Assembly (NCBI GenBank): GCA_022818135.1
Contig: JAFMSR010000015.1
Span: forward strand, 6,556,691 to 6,620,690
DNA from: Saxidomus purpurata
Lineage: Eukaryota; Mollusca; Bivalvia; Venerida; Veneridae
DNA: 64,000 nt
Direction of reading: 5' to 3'
This document shows, in pieces, positions 1 to 11,500 of the stretch. Each line of letters opens with the position of its first letter. The stretch's first letter is position 1. The position numbers were made by a program, and so were the translations under genes. The notes beneath the pieces were generated by a model. It ran no database searches, was not told where the DNA came from, and worked only from the letters and a program-made list of their open reading frames with translations.

Positions 1-2065
1 ACTTATGATATGGGAGTATTGGGTGAATAATTATATTCATGGGATATAGTACATGGGAATAGTGTTCCTGATATAAATATCTGTTAGAACATTCTGAAAA
101 AAGTGAAAATAAAGAATAGTTTTGCTGTTGAGAAGGGAAGTCAGCAAGTTGTATTGTTTGTCAGAAGCTTGTTGTCATGGTAACATTTTTTTACCAGTGT
201 TCTGCTGTATTTTCATACAGGCTACATATTTTTGATAGATTTCTATTTTAAGGATTAGTGTTTATTGGTAGATTAATGTTGTATATTTTAGCCAATGAAA
301 AATGTTATTAGATTCATTGTACACAGATTGTTGTTTCAATATAATGTTGCTCTTAAAATGCATGATTTTTCCACCCACTTCATTGTGACTGACTTTTTTA
401 CCCACAAACACTTGTCTTCTTTGATTTGATTGGCCACTTTGTAAAACACATTAGTCTGATTGGATGTTCAACATCATGTGATTAATGTGACAGTTAGTTT
501 CATTGGTCTTTTTTGTCACCTAGACCGTTTTGATTGGCTGACGAGATATGTGCTTTAACTATTGTATGTGTTGTACCAAAGTTAATGTAGTGAAATTTGC
601 TCCAATTCAGTAGTATTTTGACAGATCTTGGCACTGTTGTTTATATGTGTATTTTGATATTTTATGCTCCTAAAGGAAGCCTGTATGATGTAGTAACTAA
701 ACTGCTGTTTTATGGGCAAAATTATATGCGAATGTATAGTTTAAGTTACATTATATTTCATATAGTTTAAATTAGAACAGTTTGACAGTTTTAAAAGAGC
801 AAGACTGGTACAAAGCCTGTTGTTTGCAGTCTGATACGTTTTGAGTTTAGGATAAATGCAGTCCAGTTAACATACGGGCAGTCCAGTTAACATAGGGATT
901 GCATTTTACAGGCCAACATTCGTTTGCTGTATATTTCAATTCTTTAGTTAGAAATACCAAATAAAGACGAGTTATCTTTCTTTTATATGCAAAATATCAG
1001 AATGTATTTCGACACTGTACAGGCTCCTAGGCTGTTGCATACCCCTCCCCGTTACCATGACTACTGGTTTTGTATACAAACCCTTTAGTGTTACATTTGA
1101 GTTTTGTTTGTATCTACTATATTCTTATGACAGATTAAGTTTACTACTAGGTAATTCTATTATTTTTTGAGGAGATGTCATATGTTTTCATTTTGTGTTT
1201 CTTTAATTTTGGGATTTTGTAGATTTCCTTAACCTTGTTTTAGGCTACCCTATATATTTATTTTGTTTAACCTAATACATGTTTTTGTGTTTGGAAATTT
1301 ACTTTCATCTTATTTCAACATCATCTTCTTTTATCTAAGTGGTACTTAGGTTGTCAAAGTGTATTGATTTGTTAAATTTCCTATGTATATATTCTTGTCT
1401 TAACCTAATATTTTGACAGGAGCTTTCTCTCGTAAAGATTAAGAGTCTGTGAGTTAACTGACAAAGAAAAAGAGTTTGTTTAAATAGCAGTACAGTAAAC
1501 TCTGTACGCCGGATAATATAACGAAAATCCAGATATAAGGAACAAATTTTCTCTGCCCGATTTTTTTTCTTTCTTTATTCTATATGAAAATATTATATGG
1601 ATATAACGAACTCCGCATATAAGGGACACATTTAAATGGTCCCAAGGAGTTCGTTATAAGCGGAGTTTACTGTATTTGCACAAATGCAATTCTTGTATAT
1701 GTCTTTATTGAACAAGGAATATCAGATGGATACATTATGTAAATTGTACATGTTAAATTCCTGTTACCGTGTATAATGCTTTCATACTTTTGGCTCTATG
1801 GGTGATTTTTGTTGATTTAGTGTCATAGAAATACATTTTAATTGTTTTACATATTAATTAGAAACTGAAGATCGATGAAATTTTGTTATAAAGTAGTGCT
1901 GTGAAGCTGTGACCGTTAAAAAAATTGTTGCAACATTCAGTTGAAATTCAGTCAAATTTTTCACATCATTGTATCTGCCTGTCCTGTTATGTGATATATG
2001 ATTGTGTATGTTTTATTCACCACTGTTCTTAGCCAGTAATAGAGTATTTCACCTTAATGTTTCAG
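1..2065. other. FARP intron sequence left of first visible exon
   Basis: No exon could be supported here. The stretch is AT-rich intron. It holds a cluster of inverted CCAAT boxes (425-540), a short two-copy 20-bp tandem (859-898) and one pogo-like MITE (1491-1674). The FERM-domain exons expected upstream of the linker were not found, so they must lie left of the window. Confidence 0.6.
1491..1674. mobile_element. Pogo/Tigger-like MITE, family A, copy 1
   Basis: The ends are inverted repeats CAGTAAACTC...GAGTTTACTG flanked on both sides by TA, the usual target duplication of Tc1/mariner-pogo elements. The interior carries ATATAAGGAACAAATTTTC and the phrase TTAAATGGTCCC. The same sequence recurs at 21530-21717. 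It has no coding capacity, so it must have been moved by a transposase made elsewhere. Confidence 0.75.
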
Positions 2066-3868
2066 TGCCCGTCATAATACATAACAAAGCCCTTGCAGTG
2101 CCTCACCTGCTTGAACGAGGTGACAGGAAAGTCTCCGCTCCAGTGCTCGGGACATTTGAAGTCGAGCACACTGATCCCCATGAACTTGCGCGATCAGAGG
2201 AGATAGAAAACATTCCAGAAACTGTCGAGGAGGATGAAGAAAATGTGTCGTTTATCGCACACTCACCACAACAAGTGCATGAACCACCTGCGTGAGTCCT
2301 CATTCTATAAGAATCTTTCATTGGTTGCACGTGCAGATGGGAATATCTGGCTCGAGGGTAACTGTTTTTGGCCACCAAAACAGTTATCCGAGAGCCGGAT
2401 ATTCTCATCTGCACGTGATGTTTTTCTTGCATACCATTTTCTACTCAAAGTAGCAGAAATGAATAAAATAATGACATATTTACGCACTATTTTCTTATAG
2501 CAGTGTATGCATTTACACATTCATTCATAAAAGTAGTTTGTTCTGACATCATTAAGTCGTCTTTCACCAGAGGGCGTAAGATGAGATTTTCCAGCTCTGG
2601 TACAAACTGCAGATACTGCGATCTGGTATGCAAGAATTTTCCATCCTCAACTCACTTTTTTTTAACCCAATTCTGTTAAATTAAGTGTTGCATATAAAAC
2701 AAGCTTTTGCGCAGTAAATAGTACTGTACTACAGCTAACACAATGTTTTGGATAATGCTATATTTATACTGTAAATGTAAATGACAAAATCTTATCCAAG
2801 ACTTGCAAGCTTATACAAAGATTTAAACTTCTTTTCACGAACCAACGCAGCACTGTTTCAGTATCGGTTGTGTGCTCAGTCAATATTTTAAAACTTTTGA
2901 TGATTCTGCATTTATGTTGTTGATATTGGAAAATTGGCTTGAAAAACATAATGTTTGTACAATTTTAGCACCATAGTTTTAAATGATAATAGGACTGATA
3001 GGTTGATGAATGGACATCATCACTCACAAACAACCCCGGTGATCACAACAGACGTTGATGATGTGGAAGACACTGATGACGAGATGTACAAGTCTCCAAC
3101 GCAAGCCGAGATAGTTGAAGTGAAGGAGTCGACGATCGAAATGTCCGGTGACTACTATCCACCCCCTCCACCACCGTTACCACTATCTCCAGGATCAGGT
3201 CATTCAACGCCTAGAAAGGACATGAGGTAATTTTAATCATTCAGCCATGTTTTTGATTAAAAATTTATGTATAACGTTGAAATTGACGCCATTACAAAGA
3301 TGAGCAGCTGTACTTGCACAGTTTATTAACATATAAGAGAGAAACTCCTGCTGTCTCAAGATTTATGTTGGGAAAATACAGAGCGCAGCTGAATTTGTAG
3401 AACTGATCTCTAGTGAGCAGTTGTGCATGTGTACCACTTAATTGATATTTGATCATAATGATTATTTTACTATTGATGCACCTGAGTGTATTTGAACACT
3501 TATTTGATGTATTATACAGTAGTTTCATACAAATGGTTGTTGCAAGCCTTCAAACATTTTTAATTGTGATGGATTTTAAACTCTAACAGCACCGCTAAAG
3601 TCATAGAATTAATATGACACAATTTTAAGCATTATCAGTGAAATTGAGTTTTGAGCCTTAAATAAGCATTTTGCCTCAGTCAGTATAGCCCCATTCTGGT
3701 GTTTGTCACAAATCTAGTACCTGGCAAATCCATGCTAGTATTATACTATTTCTTGATCAATCTGTACATTGTAGGTCATCAGCCAGTGGTTTGAACAGCA
3801 ATATAAGTACCCTGTCTGAGACTAGAACAGAGGGGTCAGAGGACGGGGACAGAAGGAAGAGTACAAAG
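2066..3868 (+). CDS. FARP1: FARP linker between FERM and DH (three exons)
   Basis: Three exons encode a low-complexity linker. The first ends with a run of acidic residues (EEDEEN), the second has an Asp/Glu-rich block (DVDDVEDTDDE) followed by DYYPPPPPPLPLSP, and the third is Ser/Thr-rich with many charged residues. The exon phases (2, 2, 0 at the ends) join without a stop. Such a proline run could bind SH3 or profilin-type domains, but that is inference. Vertebrate FARP linkers are also poorly conserved and disordered, so the call rests mainly on continuity with the DH exons. Confidence 0.85.
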
Positions 3869-5475
3869 GTAACACCAGTACTCTGATACAGTCCAACCTC
3901 TCTAAACAACACCTCCGAAGAGCAAAAATCTCTCTACAAATACAGATGTTTTATTTCCCAAAGCAGTTTTATCTGAATAAATTAACCTCCCTAGAGCAAC
4001 AACCTCTCCTCAACAAACAAAAATTGATATTCCCTTTGGTGTTGTTGTAGAGAGGTTTGACTGTATATTACATGTAGTTCTTGTACACATGTAAACAGTG
4101 ACATGGCTAAAGTTTATGATTGAAGTGATTAGAGTACAAGACAGAACCTATGTGCTGAGCAAGTCAATATTTCTGTGATTGAAGATCTTTGTGTATTTAA
4201 ATTTCAGTTATGAATATAGAAGCTTAGTAGAAATGATAGGGATTATCTAGAATCTTGTATTCGATAATCTTTCTTAAACACATCATCCAGAGGATGGGTC
4301 GGTTGTTTCGGTGTCCAGTACGGTCCGGAATTGTTGACTTGCATAGACAATAGCAGTGACAAATACTTCAGAGTTTTTATGGGTCAAGTCCCGTTGCTAA
4401 CAGCAGCTGTTTGTTTCAGAGATAAAGATTCTTAATGTTAGTTGTCTCCCTTTGATACTTGAATTGAGGGAATTGTCAGTTAATGTTGACAGCAGTAACG
4501 TTTCAATCTGATGCCGAACTGTTTGATAAAAGGTTGCAAGTTTAAATCCTAGCAAGCTCTTTAGCTGTTTTCTTAGCTGTGAAGGATATTTTGACATACC
4601 TCTAAGCAATTTAACGCTCTTTAAGGACAAGTTGTTTCAAAGTAATTGATGTGTAAGTTCCTATGATAATTATTGCAGCGTTACCCGGTTGACAAGGCCT
4701 ACTACATCGCAAAGGAGTTATTGATGACGGAGAGAACATACAAGAAAGACCTTGAAGTCATAACAGTGGTAATTGTTTTACAAATTGTATTAAATGATTT
4801 ACGTGTGTGTTATATAACAGTATTAATTATAATTCTAATATGCCTATGGTATATTTCTATAGTCAATTCGAGTGCATTAATATGATTAAAGCACTCGGAA
4901 AAGTAGCGGAGTTTCGGACATGGAAGTAGCTCCCCCCGCCCCCCCCCCCACCCCCTCCTTTCTAATTTACCCCTCCCCCCGCACAAAAAAAATATAGAAA
5001 TGGAAATAATATCAGTATAAATACATCAGTCGCATGAAAAGGATTTGTTTAAGAACCTTTAATATTATTTTTGATTGCGTAAAGTAAGCCTTAGAATACC
5101 CCTCACCTTGTTTTCCTTAAAAAAACCAAGAATTCAGGATTAACAGTCATACAATGTTTTGATTCCGGGAGACAAAACTATGACATGAAACGCTTAACGC
5201 CATCACTGGCCATTACTCCCCCTCAAACCCCCCCCCCCCAAAACGTTGTCAGTCCAAATTAGCGGTCCGCTTTTAAACCCCTTGGCTGCTTTGTTAGGTC
5301 GAATCGAAGTCTTCTGTATAATGTCAGTCAGGTTTTCTTTTTTTTGTTTTTTGTATTAGATGATTAACTAAAATAGTTTGTATATATGTTATGTTTGATT
5401 CTTGAATGGTTGAATAGGAGGAATCCACCTACCTTATCTGTTATACTTTTCACCACATTACCTCCTAACTAAAAA

Positions 5476-5507
<32 letters not shown>

Positions 5508-8500
5508 CCCCCCCCCCCGAAAAATCTATGGCTTGGAGTGCTTTCAAAATTGAAGCATTTCCCGTCGGTTATGTGCCTGCGTAATAATTCCATTTGGGCT
5601 CCCCCCCCCGAATTACTCCGCCAGGCACTCACCTCCGAGAATGCTTCATTACCCCCTAATTAAGGATGTCCTGAAAAATTGACAGCCACTGCCGGGATTC
5701 GAACGGCGGGTCTGTGGATTACTGTGTCTTTTATTAGTATAAATCTGCATACCCAGGTCCAGATTCCATTAATACTTCAGTATAAACAATGGAAGACTTG
5801 GTGTCATTCTTTGAATTAATGCAGATTTGTATTTTTACCCTTTTGTCAAGTGTAGACCATGGTTATATTATATACATGCTTATCATGGTTTGCACTGTTG
5901 AATTGAGTGTTTGAACATTGATCATTGTTACCATATACCTGATGAACTAGAAGTGTCCATGCTTATGATGATCTTCACAGTGGATTGTATGAGATACGAG
6001 ACATTAGTGCAGGTGTTATGAGTATGACAATACATATTTGTTTTGTTTTTTTTATGAAAGAATATGAGCTGATGAATTTTGTTTAAATTTTGCACTTTCT
6101 TATTTCAGTGGTTTAAGAATGCAGTAAAGGTTGGAGATATGATTCCGGACTTCCTGACAGATCTGTTCAAATACCTTGATCCAATATACAGTTTCCACCT
6201 GAGCTTCCTCAAGGAGATTGAACACCGTCTTACACTATGGGAGGGAAAGTCTAACGCACATTTGAATGGTGATTACCAGCGTATTGGTGACATTATGGTC
6301 AACTCCTTCCTCACCTCACTGGGGGTATGTTCTTACATGTTTTACTGATGAGCTCCTCATGTAAAAAAAGTATGTAATAAGGTACTTCTGTGGTCATTTG
6401 TTTTTTTCAAGAGTACAGAAATGCCATGTTGCCGTGTTACAGAATGTTGAACAATTTATTATATTTTAACTGGACTTGTTAGAACTGGTGTTTGGCTTGT
6501 GGTCTTAGGTTTGAACCCCTACAGAATCTCAGTTTTACAATCGATTGTAAATAACAAGATTGTATTGATCTTGCCCTGTATCATAGTTACTTGAAGAATG
6601 GTCTAATGTGGTTTTTAGCAACAATTATACATTTTGAACTATATTTTACAGCTGTACATAACTGTATTTAATAGTTTTACATAAACTATATTCCATAGTT
6701 TTGCAAGAACTTTATTTTACAGTCTTACAGTAACTCTACTTTTCAGTCTTATTTCAACTACCTTTTACAGTCTTGTTTTAACTTTATTTTACAGTCTTGT
6801 TTAAACTATATTTTACAGTCTTGCATTAACTGTATTTTCCAGTCTTACATGAACTGTATTTTACAGTTTTACATGAACAATATTTTTCAGCCTTACATGA
6901 ACTACCTTGAGAAGCAGGATGATATACTAGTCGAGTTAGAGAAGGCACAGAAAACAAACAAGGAGTTTGACTACCTCTACAAAGATTTTGAATCACAGAA
7001 AGTGTGTTATCTCCCCTTGAATACTTTTCTTCTCAAGCCTGGTCAGAGACTACTACATTATAAACTTCTCCTGGAAAGTAAGTGAACTAAGATTTTATGC
7101 TAAGTATAGAATTTAAGGTCAAGTTGGTTTTCCCTTAGTTCATTGTAAGGATTTAGCTAGGTTGTCTAGGTTGAGTTCTTATGGTTCCAGACATGGAAGC
7201 CGTAGTTGCCTCATGTAGCTGGAGGGCAGTATGCGCGAGCCTTACACCTTGTCTGTATTTGTTTTGTGAGAAGCGCAATATGTGGCCTTGTACTTTTCTT
7301 TGTCAGCAGAAATTTATGTGTTAATTGAAGCACTGATGTTAAGCTGGTTTAAAAAAAACAAGATATGGAATCTATTCTAAAAGTCGGTGTTTTTACATTT
7401 TATGAAAGATTTTTTATACGCTTAATATAGGGTTAACATTTACTAAGATATAGTGATGAATAGTATGCATGAAATGATTTATGTTTTAATAAAAGAGGGT
7501 TTTTATCTCACAAAAATTCTCTGTTTCTGGAGGTATGTCACAGATTTGAACCTTGTTTCAGCCATTTTCAGAGGCGGGCAGTTTACCTAACCATGATGAT
7601 CCCTCCTTGGAAGAACCAGTACTAGATTCCAATCCTCTGCAACAAACTGCCAACGTTCTCACATGAGACATGGTCCATAGTATTGTCCATTGCATTTTCC
7701 GTGTCTGAACTTGAAAACTACTGGTTGGAATTCAATACAACTTCTTCAGCTGATAAAGTGGTCTTTCTTACTTAAATGTTGTATGCAAAGTAGTAGTCAG
7801 TCTTATTACCAGATTGTACACATGTATTATACATGATAAAACTATATCTTACAGGACTAACAAGGCATTATTCCAAGGCACATCCTGATTATATGGACTG
7901 CCATGGTAAGCTTTTACTTTTAGCTAAGTGTACTTTTATTTATTGCAGTTTATTCTCTTGACTGATTGTTATATAATGTAATAATGTAAATACGTAATGT
8001 TGATATCAAATCACCATTTAGAATGTTTCCAGGAAAATGCAGTATTGATGTAAAGTTGGCTGTGTGTTATTTGTCAATCAGAGTGCTTGTGAATTCTGTA
8101 ATTCATATTACACAAAACTAAATGTCGAGCAGTTAAAATGCTGCAAAATGCCAAGACACAAAGCTGCTAACTCATCAAAAGAAAAGGTCATGGTCTTCTG
8201 ATGAGATAGCATCATGTGTGTGTTGTTTTATTGGCATTTTCCTAATGTAGAAAATTACCCCTGGTCGCAAGTTAATTGGCATGTAGGTATGCATCATGCA
8301 TTGTTGTTAGGACAGTTTCTGTTGATAATCACTAGAAGTTGGATGTCTTCCTTAAAAAGGTGCTCCATTTTGATTTTTCTCTTACGAGAATCAGTTGATA
8401 AATAGTACATATACAAAGTGTTTGCAAGAACATGGTTGCTGTCACCTTACCATGCTGTGTTTCTAAAATGGACTGGTCTATCTTAAAGGTTAGACAGTAC

Positions 8501-11500
8501 CCATTCTTGTTCATAGAACCAATAGAAATAGTTTCTAACTGAATAGCAAACAGTGTAGATCATGATCAGACAGCATAAGATGTGTAGAGAGATCATGAAG
8601 TACACTGGATATGTACACAGAAGTATCTTTCTCCATCAAGTTAACAACCAAAAATTTAAGACAATCTTTGTAGTCATTTATTACCCAGCTTCTGACCCTA
8701 GCTTTGTAAACAAAAGTATAAACAAACAGTTTGTCAAAGGAGGCATTAATTGTTCATGTGATATTCCTTGAAAATGCTTTTGTAAAATGTTGAAGATTTT
8801 CATTTTAAGACCTCTGTATATAGCTTTGTCCTAAAACATTACACTCTACTTACAGCAACACTATCGAAGCTGACTGAACTTGCCCAGACGTTCCGATCTC
8901 AGAGGAAGTGTATGGTGAGTGACATTTTACAACTCGTAAAATACCTATCAATTATTCATTGGCAATTCTGTTAGCAGACTCTATAAGTGTTGCATGTACT
9001 GCATAAATTGTGCAAGTGTTAGAGAATCGTGGTAGGCTTAAGGCGTTGTAATTCTGGTTCATTCGTCTGTCTGGCAGCACCGTTGGAGAGATATAAAATG
9101 CCTAAACTTCATTTAGGTCTCAGTCTGTATTCAGATTAAGTACTTAAGACTGGTAGCAAGTTTTATATTTGAATCATAGTGCTGTAAAAATCCAATTTCT
9201 AAAGTTAAATGGCTACCCCCTGTTTATCAATAATTACATGACATGCGACATACTCTTTTTAGCTCACCTGGCTTTTCCAGGTTGAGCTTTTCTAATGGAT
9301 GATTGTCCATTCCGTGCAGAACTCTAGTTGCTATGGCAAAAAATAGGAAACTTTAAACTTTACAAATCTTCTTCTCTGACACCACAATTGCCTATAGCTT
9401 AGATATTTGACATGTAGCATTGTCTAGTGGACCTCTACCAAGATTGTTCAAATTATAAGCCCTGGGTCAAAATTGAACCCGCCTGGTGGTCACTAGGTTT
9501 TACATAGGCTTACATAGGAAAATCTATAAAAATCTTCTCTGAAACCATAGGGCCTAGAGCTGAGATATTTGGCATGTAGCATTGCCTAGTGGACGTCTAC
9601 CAAGTTTGTTCAAATCATGACCCCTGGGTCAAAACTGACCTAGCCCAGGGGGTTCTCTTGATTTTACATAGGAAAAACGTTAAACGTCTCCTTCTCTGAA
9701 CCACAAGGCCTAGAACTTAGATTGTTCAAATCATGACTCCCCGTTGAAAATTAGCCCTTCCTTGGAGGGGGGGGGCACTTGATTTCGCATTGGCTTACAT
9801 AGTGGACCTCTATGAATTATGTTTAAGTCATGACCCCTTGTATTATTGGCAATTGATATACAGATGAGCGATATAGGGCCATCGTGGCTGTCTTGTCATG
9901 ATATACATGTAGGGTAACAAAAGAGTTCTTGGAATTTCTTTTACTAAAGTAATGATTTTCATTCCGCTATAAAGGCAATGCATTTTTAAAAAAGTAGTAA
10001 AATCCAATACAAAGCATTGATTTTACTCTCTTATGTCAGTTCTGGTTTAAAATCCACTGCAGAGAAAGAATGTTGCATATTCACTTTCAATAAAAAAAGC
10101 CTGTAAACAAAGACCTTGACATAGGCTTGCCATGGGTGGTATTTCTTTTGAATTTAATTAGAAATAAGGCAAGTTTCTAGCTCCGTAGATGATTTTTTTA
10201 TCAGCTACATGTATAAAAAATGACTTTTGAAGTGAAAAAGAAAAGTATACATGTGTAAGATTGTTTGTACATGATATGTCTTACTCAACGTCTTGTATCT
10301 TAATTAAGCCAATTACCTGCATACAGATTCTTAACGCTAATGAAAAGAAGCTAAACGTTTAATGAACATGGCTGTTAATTGAACAGACTTGTTAATTAGC
10401 TTGTTCCATTGTTTTTGCGCCATTTTGAAAGCATGCAGATGTTGCCATAAGTCTGAACTGTTTTATTTCCAGGAGAATCTGCAGAAACTGATGGAGTTAC
10501 AGAGAGATTTGGTTGGCCTGGATACCATTGTGCATCCTGATAGGGTAGGGTATCCTTTTGATTGAAAGCAAACTTAATAAGTATATGTATTATGTATACT
10601 TGACTTTGTAGTTGTTTTTCATTGGCAGAACAGCTTTTGAAATTATACAATCATGTATTCTCGGAGATCAGGTTTTTGAGGATTTTTGATAAAAAAAAAA
10701 TTTTGCCACATTTTATGTTAACAGAAGAGTTCAGGCTAGATTCTAGACAAATGACTGGACACAGAGCACACCTTGTGCAATAGCCGGAAAATAGGAGGTC
10801 GTTGTTTCCAAGATACAACAGTTATTGACTGTCATCAAATCCTTAGAAGTACATATACATCTCTGTGAGGAAAAAATGAGTCATTGATCAGTATCCAACT
10901 TACATGACTTAGCAGTCGTTTTAAAGCCAATATTGAAGCGTTGAAATAGAAACTTTCTCAGTGTAATAAATTTACCAAAGTGACATAATGGGTTACGTTG
11001 ATTGTATGATGAAACATTTCTCACAAGCTCCTTCACTCATTCATCAAGCTCAAGGTTAATAAAAGAGAAAGTGACAAGTCTCAGCAGGTGTCTGGGCTAC
11101 CAAGTTACAGTAACTGATTGATCTTGACTGGTTTTATATTTTCAGGAGTTCATTCGGGAAGGTTGTCTACAGAAGTTTTCTAGAAAAGGTTATCAACAAC
11201 GAATGTTCTTCTTGGTAAGTGTTGGTTCTCTAAGTCCATTAATTTTACCATGGTTGTTAGATGTATGCCAATTTTGTATAGAACAATTGAGAAAAGATTC
11301 AACCTGTAATCTTTTACTCTATTCCCCCACCCCCATACCAACCCTGTATGTATTAAAGCTGCTAGTTCTTAGTTGCAAAACATTTTTTTGAAGAAACAGC
11401 TGATAAAAAGGTGTTGCATTGACATGACTATTTGGACAGTCTGTGAAGAACTGAAATCTCCCAATTATTGTCAATATCTCACCAGGAAGTAACATCTATG

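Noticed and set aside
5690..5745. Possible tRNA or SINE B box on the minus strand (GTTCGAATCCCGG)
   Set aside because: The B-box match is good, but I found no A box or cloverleaf around it. It may be a SINE scrap.
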